Assembly (NCBI GenBank): GCA_030620915.1
Contig: JAUXIR010000100.1
Location: 1-6,195, forward strand
DNA: 6,195 nucleotides
Direction: 5' to 3'
Source: Geopsychrobacter sp.
Lineage (GTDB): Bacteria; Desulfobacterota; Desulfuromonadia; Desulfuromonadales; Geopsychrobacteraceae
The position numbers and the translations under genes are program-made. Below are positions 1-6,195 of the stretch, in pieces; positions within the stretch are counted from its first letter, which is position 1, and every line of letters starts with the position of its first letter. The notes under the pieces were generated by a model. That model had not been told where the DNA came from. It made no database searches and worked only from the letters and a program-made list of their open reading frames with translations.

Positions 1-47
1 AAGCCGAAGCCGAAGCCGAAGCCGAAGCCGAAGCCGAAGCCGAAGCT
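1..47 (+). repeat. Perfect AAGCCG/GCCGAA hexanucleotide tandem repeat inside ftsY
   Basis: Seven perfect copies of AAGCCG run from 1 to 42, followed by a partial copy (AAGCT, 43-47). The array meets the window edge, so its full length is unknown. In the ftsY frame it codes for alternating Ala-Glu. The unit is six bases, so gain or loss of copies keeps the frame and only changes the length of the acidic N-terminal tail. Confidence 0.9.
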
Positions 48-974
48 AAACCGGAGCCGGTTAATCTGTTGGAGCGTTTTCGTGCCGGGATTGCCAAGAC
101 CCGCTCAACTCTGGTCGGTCGGGTTGACGCACTATTGAGTGCTGGGCGTAAGATAGACGAAGAGCTCTTTGAGGACCTTGAAGAAGTTCTGATAACCGCT
201 GATCTCGGCTTGCAGACCACCCAGGTGCTGCTGGCTGCCCTCGAAAAACGCAGTAAGGCTGAAGGTCTCAGGGATGCGTCACAATTGCGTGCGGCTTTGA
301 TGCTGGAGATGGCCGAGCTAATGGTTGATGCTGAGCCTCTTGTCACCAAGCGTGAAGATGGGCCCTTTGTGTTGTTGGTCATTGGGGTCAATGGTGTCGG
401 GAAAACCACGACGATCGGTAAGTTGGCCCGTCAATTCACGCAACAGGGACTCAAGGTTGTGCTGGGGGCAGGAGATACCTTCCGCGCGGCAGCTGCTGAG
501 CAGTTGGCGGCCTGGGGGGAGCGCGCCGGAGTCGACGTGATACGGCATGCCGAAGGGGCTGACCCCGGTGCGGTTGCCTTCGATGCAGCCCGTGCCGCAG
601 TGGCCCGTAAGGCTGATATCCTGATTCTCGATACCGCCGGTCGCTTACACACCAAGCTCAACCTGATGGAAGAATTGAAAAAGATGCGCCGTGTGCTGGA
701 GAGAGAAATCCCTGGAGCACCCCATCTGACCCTGCTGGTCCTTGATGCGACTACGGGGCAGAATGCTTTGATTCAGGCCCGCCAGTTTCATGCCGCGGTT
801 GGAATTGACGGGATTGCGCTAACCAAGCTCGATGGTACGGCCAAGGGGGGGATTGTGGTCGCGATCGCCTGTGAGCTTGGGCTGCCGGTTCGCTATATCG
901 GGGTCGGCGAGGGAGTTGATGACCTCCAGGAGTTCAATTCGCAGAATTTTGTCACTGCTTTGTTTGAAAACTGA
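3..974 (+). CDS. ftsY: Signal recognition particle receptor FtsY (5'-truncated by window edge)
   Basis: SRP receptor GTPase. It docks SRP-ribosome-nascent chain complexes at the inner membrane and pairs with Ffh for co-translational delivery to SecYEG. The reading frame is open at the left edge, so 323 residues are visible and the true start lies upstream. The visible part begins with an Ala-Glu repeat and an Ala/Pro/Glu linker, the end of the acidic A domain. The N (four-helix) and G domains follow. Counting from the Leu codon at 69, the GTPase motifs are GVNGVGKT (106-113), DTFRAAA (136-142), DTAGR (188-192), TKLD (252-255) and GVGE (278-281). The C-terminus, with DDLQEFN and a short helix, is typical of FtsY. 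No motif is missing. Position 69 is an internal TTG codon and should not be taken as the start. Ffh would have a C-terminal M domain, which is absent here, so FtsY is near certain. Confidence 0.97.
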   Translation, partial: AEAEAEAEAEAEAEAKPEPVNLLERFRAGIAKTRSTLVGRVDALLSAGRKIDEELFEDLEEVLITADLGLQTTQVLLAALEKRSKAEGLRDASQLRAALMLEMAELMVDAEPLVTKREDGPFVLLVIGVNGVGKTTTIGKLARQFTQQGLKVVLGAGDTFRAAAAEQLAAWGERAGVDVIRHAEGADPGAVAFDAARAAVARKADILILDTAGRLHTKLNLMEELKKMRRVLEREIPGAPHLTLLVLDATTGQNALIQARQFHAAVGIDGIALTKLDGTAKGGIVVAIACELGLPVRYIGVGEGVDDLQEFNSQNFVTALFEN

Positions 975-983
975 CCGATAATC

Positions 984-1012
984 TTGACTTTTCCGGTATG
1001 AGCGCCTAGATT
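984..1012 (+). promoter_or_regulatory. Possible sigma-70-type promoter between ftsY and the zapB-like gene
   Basis: TTGACT (984-989, 5 of 6 to consensus) and TAGATT (1007-1012, 4 of 6) are separated by 17 nt in the ftsY/zapB-like gap. Expected initiation near 1019 would fall on or after the Shine-Dalgarno-like GGAGA at 1015-1019, leaving almost no leader. That weakens the call. It is a sequence match only, and read-through from ftsY is equally possible. Confidence 0.22.
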
Positions 1013-1029
1013 TCGGAGAAGTGTCACAT

Positions 1030-1221
1030 ATGGGTGTTTCCACTATGGGCCAGCTCGAAAATGCAGTCGATCGGCTTTTGCAACGCAATGCTCAGCTACA
1101 GGATCATTGTACCCGTCTGATTGCTGAGCAGGAATTTTGGCGGCAACAGCGGCAAGATATGCTGGTTGAAATCGAAGGTTTGCTGTCAGAGCTAGAGCTG
1201 TTGCGGGAGCAGCAAGCATGA
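1030..1221 (+). CDS. ZapB-like small coiled-coil protein, putative cell division factor
   Basis: A 63-residue, highly charged protein rich in Gln, Glu and Leu. It has no membrane segment and no Cys pair. Leu and other hydrophobics recur with heptad-like spacing throughout (LENAVDRLLQRNAQLQ, then LVEIEGLLSELELL), so it should form one long alpha-helical coiled coil. Size and character fit the ZapB family, which joins the FtsZ ring through ZapA. Its position directly before zapA, with a 4-nt overlap, supports a shared role. Start choice: GGAGA at 1015-1019 lies about 10 nt before ATG 1030 but only 1 nt before the in-frame GTG at 1021, so ATG 1030 is preferred. ATG 1045 is possible but has no ribosome site of its own. 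Coiled coils are low in specific signature, so the family name is an inference from context and shape. Confidence 0.72.
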   Translation: MGVSTMGQLENAVDRLLQRNAQLQDHCTRLIAEQEFWRQQRQDMLVEIEGLLSELELLREQQA

Positions 1222-1541
1222 GTGCGACTGTTAAGGTTCATCTTCTGGGCCGTGATTACCTGCTGCGCAGTCAGGGTGACCCTGATCTGGTGCAGGAAGC
1301 CGCAATTCTTGTCGAAGAAAAACTTTCGGGCTTATCCCGATCGGTATCGGTCGATACCCGTGACAGATATATGCTGGCCATGCTCAATCTGGCCGGAGAG
1401 TATCTGCAAGAAAAGCGTAAGAATCAAGCGTTTGAAGTTGAACGGCAGGGGCAGCAGAACACTCGCTTGGTTGACGAGCAACAGTTGAAGAAAATCGAAG
1501 CTGAACTGATCGAGCGGATCGAAAACGCGCTTGACCGCTAA
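1218..1541 (+). CDS. zapA: Cell division protein ZapA
   Basis: ZapA-family protein of 107 residues, the usual length. These proteins bind and bundle FtsZ protofilaments and stabilise the cytoplasmic Z-ring. The N-terminal part has the ZapA globular fold pattern: a beta strand with VKVHLLGRDYLLRS (5-18), the helix DPDLVQEAAILVEEKL (21-36), then VDTRDRYMLAMLNLAGEYL (45-63), which matches the family's conserved helix. Residues 64-107 are charged and helical, as in the ZapA tetramerisation coiled coil. GGGAG at 1205-1209 sits 8 nt before the ATG. The start codon overlaps the stop of the ZapB-like gene as ATGA, suggesting translational coupling. The downstream neighbours (6S RNA and folate cyclo-ligase) are the same as those found beside zapA in many proteobacteria. 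Confidence 0.9.
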   Translation: MSATVKVHLLGRDYLLRSQGDPDLVQEAAILVEEKLSGLSRSVSVDTRDRYMLAMLNLAGEYLQEKRKNQAFEVERQGQQNTRLVDEQQLKKIEAELIERIENALDR

Positions 1542-1548
1542 GAAATAA

Positions 1549-1563
1549 CCCTGAACTTCGGGG
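1549..1563 (+). other. Small hairpin just after zapA
   Basis: CCCTG (1549-1553) pairs with CGGGG (1559-1563), including one T·G pair, around the loop AACTT. It starts 7 nt after the zapA stop. No T-tract follows directly (the nearest is TTTT at 1579-1582), so it is not a convincing intrinsic terminator. It may protect a 3' end or have no function. Confidence 0.3.
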
Positions 1564-1600
1564 CTGGAAGATAGATTGTTTTATCGCAAGTCATGTATGG

Positions 1601-1787
1601 CTGAACAAACTCAGACTGTCCGTTCTGCGGACGGCTTCAACGGGGAACCTCTTTATGCAGGTGCGACCCCGCAGATTTTTTGATCTGGATATGATCGCTG
1701 TTAAGTCCGATCCCCTTTTTCTGCCGCAAGTAACTTTGTCTTGGTTTGCTAGATGAGGGTAATCTGAACAGTCTGACGTTTGTTGGG
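1601..1787 (+). ncRNA. ssrS: 6S RNA (SsrS), boundaries approximate
   Basis: 6S RNA mimics an open promoter and binds the RNA polymerase housekeeping-sigma holoenzyme, damping transcription in stationary phase. Three things support it here. First, the interval between zapA and the folate cyclo-ligase gene is the classic 6S location. Second, 1604-1619 (AACAAACTCAGACTGT) pairs fully with 1768-1784 (ACAGTCTGACGTTTGTT) except for one bulged C at 1777, giving a 16-bp closing stem. Third, the stem arms span 181 nt, close to the 184 nt of E. coli 6S RNA. Inside are candidate local hairpins: GTCCG/CGGAC (1618-1622/1628-1632), CGGGG/CCCCG (1641-1645/1667-1671), CAGAT/ATCTG (1672-1676/1683-1687) and CAAG/CTTG (1727-1730/1740-1743). 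The last could be the small hairpin of the 3' side of the central bubble. Some of these are mutually exclusive with the closing stem or with GGGGA/TCCCC (1642-1646/1711-1715), so I do not claim a full fold. I found no clear promoter or T-rich terminator at the ends, which suggests processing from a longer transcript. Confidence 0.8.
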
Positions 1788-1846
1788 GTTGATGCCTCTC
1801 CTGCCTGATCTGCTTCTTTTCCGCCCTGGAGATATTCGGAGTTTGA

Positions 1847-2419
1847 ATGTCTCTGCCTTTGGACAAAAACTCTATTCGAACGGCCCTGTTGCGGCAACGT
1901 AAGCTGCTCTGTCGCGCAGAAATCGAAGCGAAGAGTGCGGCCGCACAGGCGCAATTGCTCAGCCTGCCTGCTTTTCAGCGGGCGAAGATGTTGGCGCTCT
2001 ATAGCCCGATCCGTAATGAAGTCGAAACGGACCGTCTTTTGACCGCTGCTCTGGCTGCGGGTAAGCAGGTTTGTTACCCCTGCGTTTTTGCTGATGAACT
2101 GCTTTTTTTTCAGGTGCAATCGCCAGCCGACCTGCAGGTTGGTTGTTTCGGAATCTGCGAGCCCGATCGTCAGTCGATCGAGATCGATTCGGCCCAGATA
2201 GAGCTGCTGCTGGTTCCGGGGGTCGCCTTTGATCGCCATGGCCATCGGTTAGGTTACGGGCGTGGTTACTTTGATCGTCTGTTGGATGATGGTTGTTTTG
2301 CCGGATTGAGTGTCGGGTTCGGTTACGATTTTCAGATTCAAGAAAGGTTGCCGGCAGAAGAGCATGATCAGAAGGTTAAGCTGCTGGTTACTGATAAGGG
2401 AATTTTCTCCCCGTTGTAA
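1847..2419 (+). CDS. ygfA: 5-formyltetrahydrofolate cyclo-ligase
   Basis: Converts 5-formyltetrahydrofolate to 5,10-methenyltetrahydrofolate with ATP, returning a storage and inhibitory folate to the one-carbon pool in the cytoplasm. The 190-residue length is normal. Family signatures are present: a basic N-terminal helix (KNSIRTALLRQRK, 7-19), YSPIRNEVET (52-61), PGVAFD (124-129), the glycine-rich nucleotide/substrate segment RLGYGRGYFDRLL (134-146), and LPAEEHD (168-174) before the final strand. No key motif is missing. CGGAG (1837-1841) lies 5 nt before the ATG. The gene follows the 6S RNA, as ygfA does in E. coli, where the two are co-transcribed. A run of eight T (2103-2110) lies inside the coding region and leaves the frame intact. 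The symbol follows E. coli; fau and fthC are also used. Confidence 0.95.
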   Translation: MSLPLDKNSIRTALLRQRKLLCRAEIEAKSAAAQAQLLSLPAFQRAKMLALYSPIRNEVETDRLLTAALAAGKQVCYPCVFADELLFFQVQSPADLQVGCFGICEPDRQSIEIDSAQIELLLVPGVAFDRHGHRLGYGRGYFDRLLDDGCFAGLSVGFGYDFQIQERLPAEEHDQKVKLLVTDKGIFSPL

Positions 2420-2451
2420 ATTCTAATGACGGGTTAACCATATATTCTGCT

Positions 2452-2458
2452 GGGAGGT
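2452..2458 (+). promoter_or_regulatory. Strong ribosome binding site deciding the GTG start of rny
   Basis: GGGAGGT ends 7 nt before GTG 2466 and 13 nt before the in-frame ATG 2472. Spacing therefore favours the GTG start. Confidence 0.75.
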
Positions 2459-2465
2459 ATCTACC

Positions 2466-4031
2466 GTGGAGATGGAACTTCTGATTGTTGTGATGGTCCT
2501 CGCTGCTTTGGCGGCCGGGGTTTTTATTGGAATGATTCTGCGACGCAAGTTGTCGGAATCGAAACTCGCAAATGCCAATGCTGCCGCGGATCAACTTGCG
2601 GCTGAGGCTAAAAAAGAAGCTGGTTCGATTGTCAAGGAGGCCACGATTCAGGCCAAGGATCTTGTGCTGCAGGCCAAGACCGGTTGGGAGGCCGAAGCGC
2701 GTGAATTGCGCAAGGGGATCCAGGTACAGGAAAATCGACTTCAGCAGAAAGAGGAAAACTTTGAGCGCAAGGCTGGCGTTCAGGAACTCCGGATTGCCGA
2801 GCTCGACAAGAAAGAGCATCAGTTGCAGTCATTGGATGGCCAGTTGAAGAAGCGTGATAGCGAAACCCTTCAACTGGTTTCCGCGCAACGCGAAAAGCTG
2901 GAGGAGATCTCCGGTATGAGCGCAGAGCAGGCTAAGCAGCAGCTGATCGAGGCGATGCAAGACGAGGCGAAACATGACGCTGCGCGGAGCATCAAGCAGA
3001 TCGAAGATGAAGCGCGGGAGGTTGCAGACAAGAAGGCCCAGATGATCATATCTGTGGCGATTCAACGTTATGCCGGCGACTATGTCGCGGAGAAGACTGT
3101 CAGCGTAGTCCCTTTACCGAATGACGAAATGAAGGGACGTATCATCGGCCGCGAAGGGCGAAATATTCGTGCAATCGAAGCGGCCACCGGCATCGACCTG
3201 ATTATTGATGATACGCCGGAAGCGGTAGTTATCTCTGGGTTTAATCCGGTGCGGCGTGAAGTCGCCCGCATTTCGCTTGAGAGCTTGATTGCCGACGGCC
3301 GTATTCACCCGGCGCGGATTGAGGAGTTGGTCGAAAAAGCTCAGAATGAAGTTGATGAAACAATTCGTGCGTCTGGCGAGCAGGCCACCTTCGATGTTGG
3401 TGTCCATGGCATCCACCCTGAGATCATAAAGTTGCTCGGTATGCTCAAGTATCGGACCTCATACGGACAAAATCAGTTGCAACACTCCCTTGAGGTTGCT
3501 TTTTTGTGCGGCATGATGGCCGGTGAACTGGGGGTTAACGTTAAACAGGCCAAGCGTGCCGGACTCTTACACGACATCGGTAAGGCCGTCAGTCATGAAC
3601 TTGAGGGTTCGCATGCGGTCAATGGCGGTGACTTGGCGCGCAAGTATGGCGAGTCGGCTGAGATTGTTCATGCCATCTCTGCTCATCACGAGGATGAAAA
3701 ACCCAATTCTGTTCTGGCGATCCTGGTCCAGGCCGCTGATGCCCTCTCCGGGGCCCGTCCGGGCGCCCGGCGCGAAACCTTGGAAACCTATGTCAAGCGG
3801 TTGCGCGAGCTGGAGGGAATAGGCACCTCTTTCGGCGGTGTTACGGGTTGTTTTGCGATTCAGGCCGGTCGCGAGATTCGTGTGATGGTCGCCAGTGATC
3901 AGATCTCTGACGCCAAGTCGCATGTCCTGGCCAAAGATATTGCACGTAAGATTGAAGAGGAGATGACATATCCTGGTCAGATCCGTGTCAATGTTATCCG
4001 CGAAACCCGCGCAGTTGAATACGCCAAGTAA
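2466..4031 (+). CDS. rny: Ribonuclease Y
   Basis: Membrane-anchored endoribonuclease that starts mRNA decay and matures some RNAs. The 521 residues match the usual length of about 520. In order: an N-terminal transmembrane helix (about 4-25) followed by RRK; a long charged coiled coil (about 30-195) rich in Ala, Glu, Lys and Gln; a KH RNA-binding domain with [12 protein letters not shown] (224-235); and an HD phosphohydrolase domain (about 336-430) with H340, the metal-binding pair H369-D370, the HH at 407-408 and AADALS (423-428). The C-terminal domain ends with [19 protein letters not shown]. All catalytic elements are present. It starts at GTG 2466, 46 nt after the cyclo-ligase stop, and the phosphodiesterase gene follows 24 nt after its own stop, so those two genes are probably one transcript. 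RNase Y is best known from Firmicutes but also occurs in Geobacter-like bacteria. Identity is near certain. Confidence 0.97.
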   Translation: MEMELLIVVMVLAALAAGVFIGMILRRKLSESKLANANAAADQLAAEAKKEAGSIVKEATIQAKDLVLQAKTGWEAEARELRKGIQVQENRLQQKEENFERKAGVQELRIAELDKKEHQLQSLDGQLKKRDSETLQLVSAQREKLEEISGMSAEQAKQQLIEAMQDEAKHDAARSIKQIEDEAREVADKKAQMIISVAIQRYAGDYVAEKTVSVVPLPNDEMKGRIIGREGRNIRAIEAATGIDLIIDDTPEAVVISGFNPVRREVARISLESLIADGRIHPARIEELVEKAQNEVDETIRASGEQATFDVGVHGIHPEIIKLLGMLKYRTSYGQNQLQHSLEVAFLCGMMAGELGVNVKQAKRAGLLHDIGKAVSHELEGSHAVNGGDLARKYGESAEIVHAISAHHEDEKPNSVLAILVQAADALSGARPGARRETLETYVKRLRELEGIGTSFGGVTGCFAIQAGREIRVMVASDQISDAKSHVLAKDIARKIEEEMTYPGQIRVNVIRETRAVEYAK

Positions 4032-4040
4032 ACCGGCGCT

Positions 4041-4047
4041 GGAAAGG
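4041..4047 (+). promoter_or_regulatory. Ribosome binding site for the TTG start of the YmdB-family gene
   Basis: GGAAAGG ends 8 nt before TTG 4056. No ATG lies in frame near the conserved N-terminus, and starting any later would remove the first beta strand and metal ligand D8. The TTG start is therefore well supported. Confidence 0.65.
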
Positions 4048-4055
4048 CATAAGGC

Positions 4056-4835
4056 TTGAATCTTCTTTTTGTGGGTGACGTCGTCGGCAAGGCCGGGCGG
4101 CAAATACTCAAGCAAAAACTCCCGTCGCTGATCGATCGTCACATGGTTGACCTGGTCGTGGTGAATGCCGAGAACGCTGCGGCGGGCTATGGCCTGACCC
4201 TGTCGGTCATGGATGAACTCTACCAGTCCGGAGCTCAGGTGCTGACTTCGGGGAATCATATTTGGGATAAGAAAGAGATTCTAGAGGTTCTCGATCGTGA
4301 CGAACGATTGCTGCGTCCGCATAACTATCCAGAAGGGCTGGCTGGCCGTGGCTATGGCATCTTCGAGACCGCCGCAGGGTTGCCGGTGGCAGTGATCAAC
4401 CTTGAGGGACGGGTTTTTATGAAGAACCTCGATTGCCCATTCAGGGCAGCCGATCGCATCCTTGAACAAGTCTCCGGCCGCGCCAAGATGATTTTTGTCG
4501 ATTTTCATGCAGAGGCGACCAGTGAAAAGCAGGCTCTAGGGCATTATCTCGACGGTCGGGTCTCCGCCATGGTCGGCACCCATACCCATGTTCAGACCGC
4601 GGATGAAAAAATTCTGGCCGGTGGTACCGGCTATCTGACCGATGTCGGGATGACCGGTGCGCAGGATGCGGTGATCGGAAATCAGAAAGAGCCGGCCCTG
4701 CAGCGTTTCTTGACTCAGCTGCCGGTGCGGCTTGAGGTCGCCAAAAAAGATCCGTTACTTTGTGCCGTGCTGTTGACGATTGACGAAAAGACGGGTCGCT
4801 GTGAGGCGATTGAGCGCATCCAGAAAGGTCCGTAA
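4056..4835 (+). CDS. YmdB/TIGR00282-family metallophosphoesterase (putative cyclic-nucleotide phosphodiesterase)
   Basis: Binuclear-metal phosphoesterase of 259 residues, the normal length. B. subtilis YmdB, the best-studied member, hydrolyses 2',3'-cyclic nucleotides and affects biofilm and motility gene expression; whether this protein does the same is an inference. Motifs in order: FVGDVVGKAGR (5-15, with D8), VVNAENAAAGYG (35-46, with E39 and N40), SGNHIWD (65-71, with N67 and catalytic H68), FVDFHAEATSEK (147-158, with H151), GTHTHVQTAD (174-183, with H176 and H178) and the C-terminal YLTDVGMTG (193-201). These match the metal ligands known for the family. The start is TTG. The gene lies 24 nt after rny, the same pair order as ymdA(rny)-ymdB in B. 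subtilis, which suggests a shared role in RNA-derived nucleotide turnover. There is no signal peptide, so it is cytoplasmic. Confidence 0.93.
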   Translation: MNLLFVGDVVGKAGRQILKQKLPSLIDRHMVDLVVVNAENAAAGYGLTLSVMDELYQSGAQVLTSGNHIWDKKEILEVLDRDERLLRPHNYPEGLAGRGYGIFETAAGLPVAVINLEGRVFMKNLDCPFRAADRILEQVSGRAKMIFVDFHAEATSEKQALGHYLDGRVSAMVGTHTHVQTADEKILAGGTGYLTDVGMTGAQDAVIGNQKEPALQRFLTQLPVRLEVAKKDPLLCAVLLTIDEKTGRCEAIERIQKGP

Positions 4836-4939
4836 GCTAGTGCGGGTTACGGAATAGAGCAATTGAAGCGCCTTCCTGGCTGCGACTGAAGCTCAGGAAA
4901 AGAGATAAACCTAACACTCTGAACAGATAAGTATTGAAA
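4836..4939 (+). other. Intergenic gap before tyrS with an imperfect hairpin
   Basis: At 104 nt this is the longest gap after the 6S region. TTCCTGGCT (4873-4881) pairs with AGCTCAGGAA (4890-4899) with one bulged T at 4893 and an 8-nt loop. No T-tract follows, so it is not a typical intrinsic terminator. I see no clear T-box motif or other riboswitch. The 20 nt before the tyrS ATG are A-rich with no good Shine-Dalgarno sequence. Confidence 0.4.
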
Positions 4940-6195
4940 ATGAATTTTGTCGAAGAATTGACCTGGCGTGGCATGATCCACGACATCATGCCCGGGACGG
5001 AAGAGCAGCTTCAGAAAGAAATGACGGCGGCCTACGTCGGGATCGACCCGACTGCAGACTCCCTGCATATCGGTCACCTGGTCAGCGTGATGATGCTCAA
5101 ACATCTCCAGCTTGCCGGCCATAAGCCGATCGTGCTTGTCGGCGGGGCGACTGGCATGATCGGCGATCCGTCGGGGAAGTCGGTCGAGCGCAATCTGCTC
5201 GACGAGCAGACCCTCCGTCATAACGAGGCATGCCTGAGAAAACAGCTGGCGAAGTTTCTCGATTTTGAATCGGATGCCGCCAATGCCGCCGAGTTGGTCA
5301 ATAATTACGACTGGATGAAAGACTTCAGTTTCCTGGATTTTATCCGCGACATCGGCAAGCATATTACGGTCAATTACATGATGGCCAAGGACAGCGTCAA
5401 AAAACGTCTGGGTGAAGAAGCCAAGATGGGGTTGTCCTTCACCGAATTTACCTATCAACTGGTTCAGGGTACCGATTTTTTACACCTGTACCGTGAGAAG
5501 AACTGCAAGTTGCAGATGGGCGGGTCGGACCAATGGGGGAACATCACGACAGGGACGGAGCTTATCCGCCGCAAGGAGAGTGGTGAAGCCTTTGCCCTGA
5601 CCTGTCCGCTCATCACCAAGGCGGATGGCGGTAAGTTCGGGAAAACGGAAAGCGGTAACGTGTGGCTCGACCCGAAACTGACCACACCGTACAAGTTCTA
5701 CCAGTTCTGGCTCAATGTCTCTGATGCCGATGCCGAGAAGTACATTAAAATCTTCACGCTCTTAGGCAGGGAGGATGTGGCAGCGCTGGTTGAAGAGCAG
5801 GAAGCTGCACCACACCTGCGACCGTTGCAGAAATGCCTGGCAAAAGAGGTCACCTGCATGGTTCATGACGAAGAAGAATACAGCAGGGCAGTTGAGGCTT
5901 CACAGATTCTTTTTGGCAAAGCCACGACTGAAAGCCTGGCAAAACTGGATAAGGAGACCTTCCTTGCTGTGGTTGAAGGTGTGCCGACCTATGAAATTGA
6001 TCGTACCCAGCTCGATGCCGGTGTGCCGGTTGTAGAGCTGCTTGCCACCGAAACAGCGGTTTTCCCGTCTAAGGGTGAGCTGCGCCGTACGATAAAAGGG
6101 AACGGGCTCAGCCTGAACAAGGTCAAGCTGACCGATCAGGAATACCTGGTGACAGGGGGGGATCTTATCAACGAATCGTACCTACTGATACAGAA
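4940..6195 (+). CDS. tyrS: Tyrosyl-tRNA synthetase (3'-truncated by window edge)
   Basis: Class I aminoacyl-tRNA synthetase that charges tRNA-Tyr with tyrosine using ATP. The frame is open from ATG 4940 to the right edge: 418 residues plus 2 nt. Most class I bacterial enzymes are about 420-430 residues, so only the last few should be missing. Signatures: the [12 protein letters not shown] tyrosine-pocket segment (31-42), HIGH (43-46), GDPSGK (75-80), [10 protein letters not shown] (192-201, tyrosine/ATP binding) and KFGKT (232-236), the KMSKS counterpart. A C-terminal S4-like RNA-binding domain begins near 364 (VVELL...[17 protein letters not shown]). The start is [15 protein letters not shown]; no good Shine-Dalgarno sequence precedes it. 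The detailed sequence (for example [20 protein letters not shown], 121-140) is of the kind I recall from Bacteroidota TyrRS rather than typical Geobacter TyrRS. That is from memory and needs a tree. The functional call is certain. Confidence 0.97.
   Translation, partial: MNFVEELTWRGMIHDIMPGTEEQLQKEMTAAYVGIDPTADSLHIGHLVSVMMLKHLQLAGHKPIVLVGGATGMIGDPSGKSVERNLLDEQTLRHNEACLRKQLAKFLDFESDAANAAELVNNYDWMKDFSFLDFIRDIGKHITVNYMMAKDSVKKRLGEEAKMGLSFTEFTYQLVQGTDFLHLYREKNCKLQMGGSDQWGNITTGTELIRRKESGEAFALTCPLITKADGGKFGKTESGNVWLDPKLTTPYKFYQFWLNVSDADAEKYIKIFTLLGREDVAALVEEQEAAPHLRPLQKCLAKEVTCMVHDEEEYSRAVEASQILFGKATTESLAKLDKETFLAVVEGVPTYEIDRTQLDAGVPVVELLATETAVFPSKGELRRTIKGNGLSLNKVKLTDQEYLVTGGDLINESYLLIQ

Noticed and set aside
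69..71. TTG at 69 as the ftsY start codon
   Set aside because: The frame is open to the left edge and the upstream Ala-Glu/Pro-Glu sequence fits the acidic FtsY A domain, so the start is outside the window.
1641..1681. CGGGG/CCCCG hairpin followed by a T-run, resembling an intrinsic terminator for zapA
   Set aside because: It lies wholly inside the long-range stem of the proposed 6S RNA, the T-run (1676-1681) is separated from the stem by CAGA, and the T-run itself falls within a second hairpin (CAGAT/ATCTG).
2103..2110. Run of eight T in the cyclo-ligase gene as a possible frameshift or programmed slippage site
   Set aside because: The frame is intact on both sides and the protein keeps all motifs and normal length. 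A single T8 tract without a supporting structure is weak evidence.
1637..2245. A 202-codon minus-strand open frame across the 6S region and the cyclo-ligase gene
   Set aside because: It lies opposite a well-identified enzyme gene and an RNA gene. The translation is low in complexity, shows no family motif and has no ribosome site of note.
3567..4259. A 230-codon minus-strand open frame opposite rny and the phosphodiesterase gene
   Set aside because: It runs across the catalytic HD region of rny and the start of the next gene. The product resembles nothing I know and is best explained by codon bias on the coding strand.
4847..5458. A 203-codon minus-strand open frame opposite the 5' half of tyrS
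   Set aside because: It is antisense to strongly conserved tyrS sequence, including the HIGH region, and has no recognisable domain.

Overview
This window looks like a conserved housekeeping cluster from a Gram-negative bacterium, most likely of the Desulfuromonadales/Geobacter group (Desulfobacterota, former Deltaproteobacteria). All recognised genes lie on the + strand. The order is ftsY, a ZapB-like small coiled-coil gene, zapA, 6S RNA, 5-formyltetrahydrofolate cyclo-ligase, rny (RNase Y), a YmdB/TIGR00282 phosphodiesterase and tyrS. From memory this order is typical of Geobacter-like genomes. The taxonomic call rests on gene order and protein character, not on a database search.

Layout. 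Positions 1-974 hold the 3' part of ftsY, the SRP receptor GTPase. It opens inside a perfect hexanucleotide repeat coding for Ala-Glu. Positions 1030-1541 hold two small cell-division genes, a ZapB-like coiled coil and zapA, which overlap by 4 nt. Positions 1542-1846 carry no protein gene. They contain a strong long-range stem whose two arms, about 181 nt apart end to end, fit a 6S RNA, the expected occupant of the zapA/cyclo-ligase interval. Positions 1847-2419 encode the folate cyclo-ligase. Positions 2466-4031 (GTG start) encode a full-length membrane-anchored RNase Y. Positions 4056-4835 (TTG start) encode a metallophosphoesterase with all its expected metal ligands. A gap of about 100 nt follows, then tyrS from 4940 to beyond the right edge.

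How the genes relate. The cluster combines membrane protein targeting (FtsY), Z-ring assembly (the ZapB-like protein and ZapA), global control of RNA polymerase (6S RNA), one-carbon metabolism (cyclo-ligase), RNA turnover (RNase Y), a signalling-type phosphodiesterase and translation (TyrRS). Short gaps from rny to the phosphodiesterase, and the overlap between the two division genes, point to co-transcribed subgroups.

I see no phage, insertion sequence, CRISPR array, toxin-antitoxin pair or defence system, and no convincing undescribed system. The points most worth a second look are the tyrS gene, which resembles Bacteroidota TyrRS and starts without a clear Shine-Dalgarno sequence; the 6S RNA fold and its boundaries; and the repeat-coded N-terminus of FtsY.
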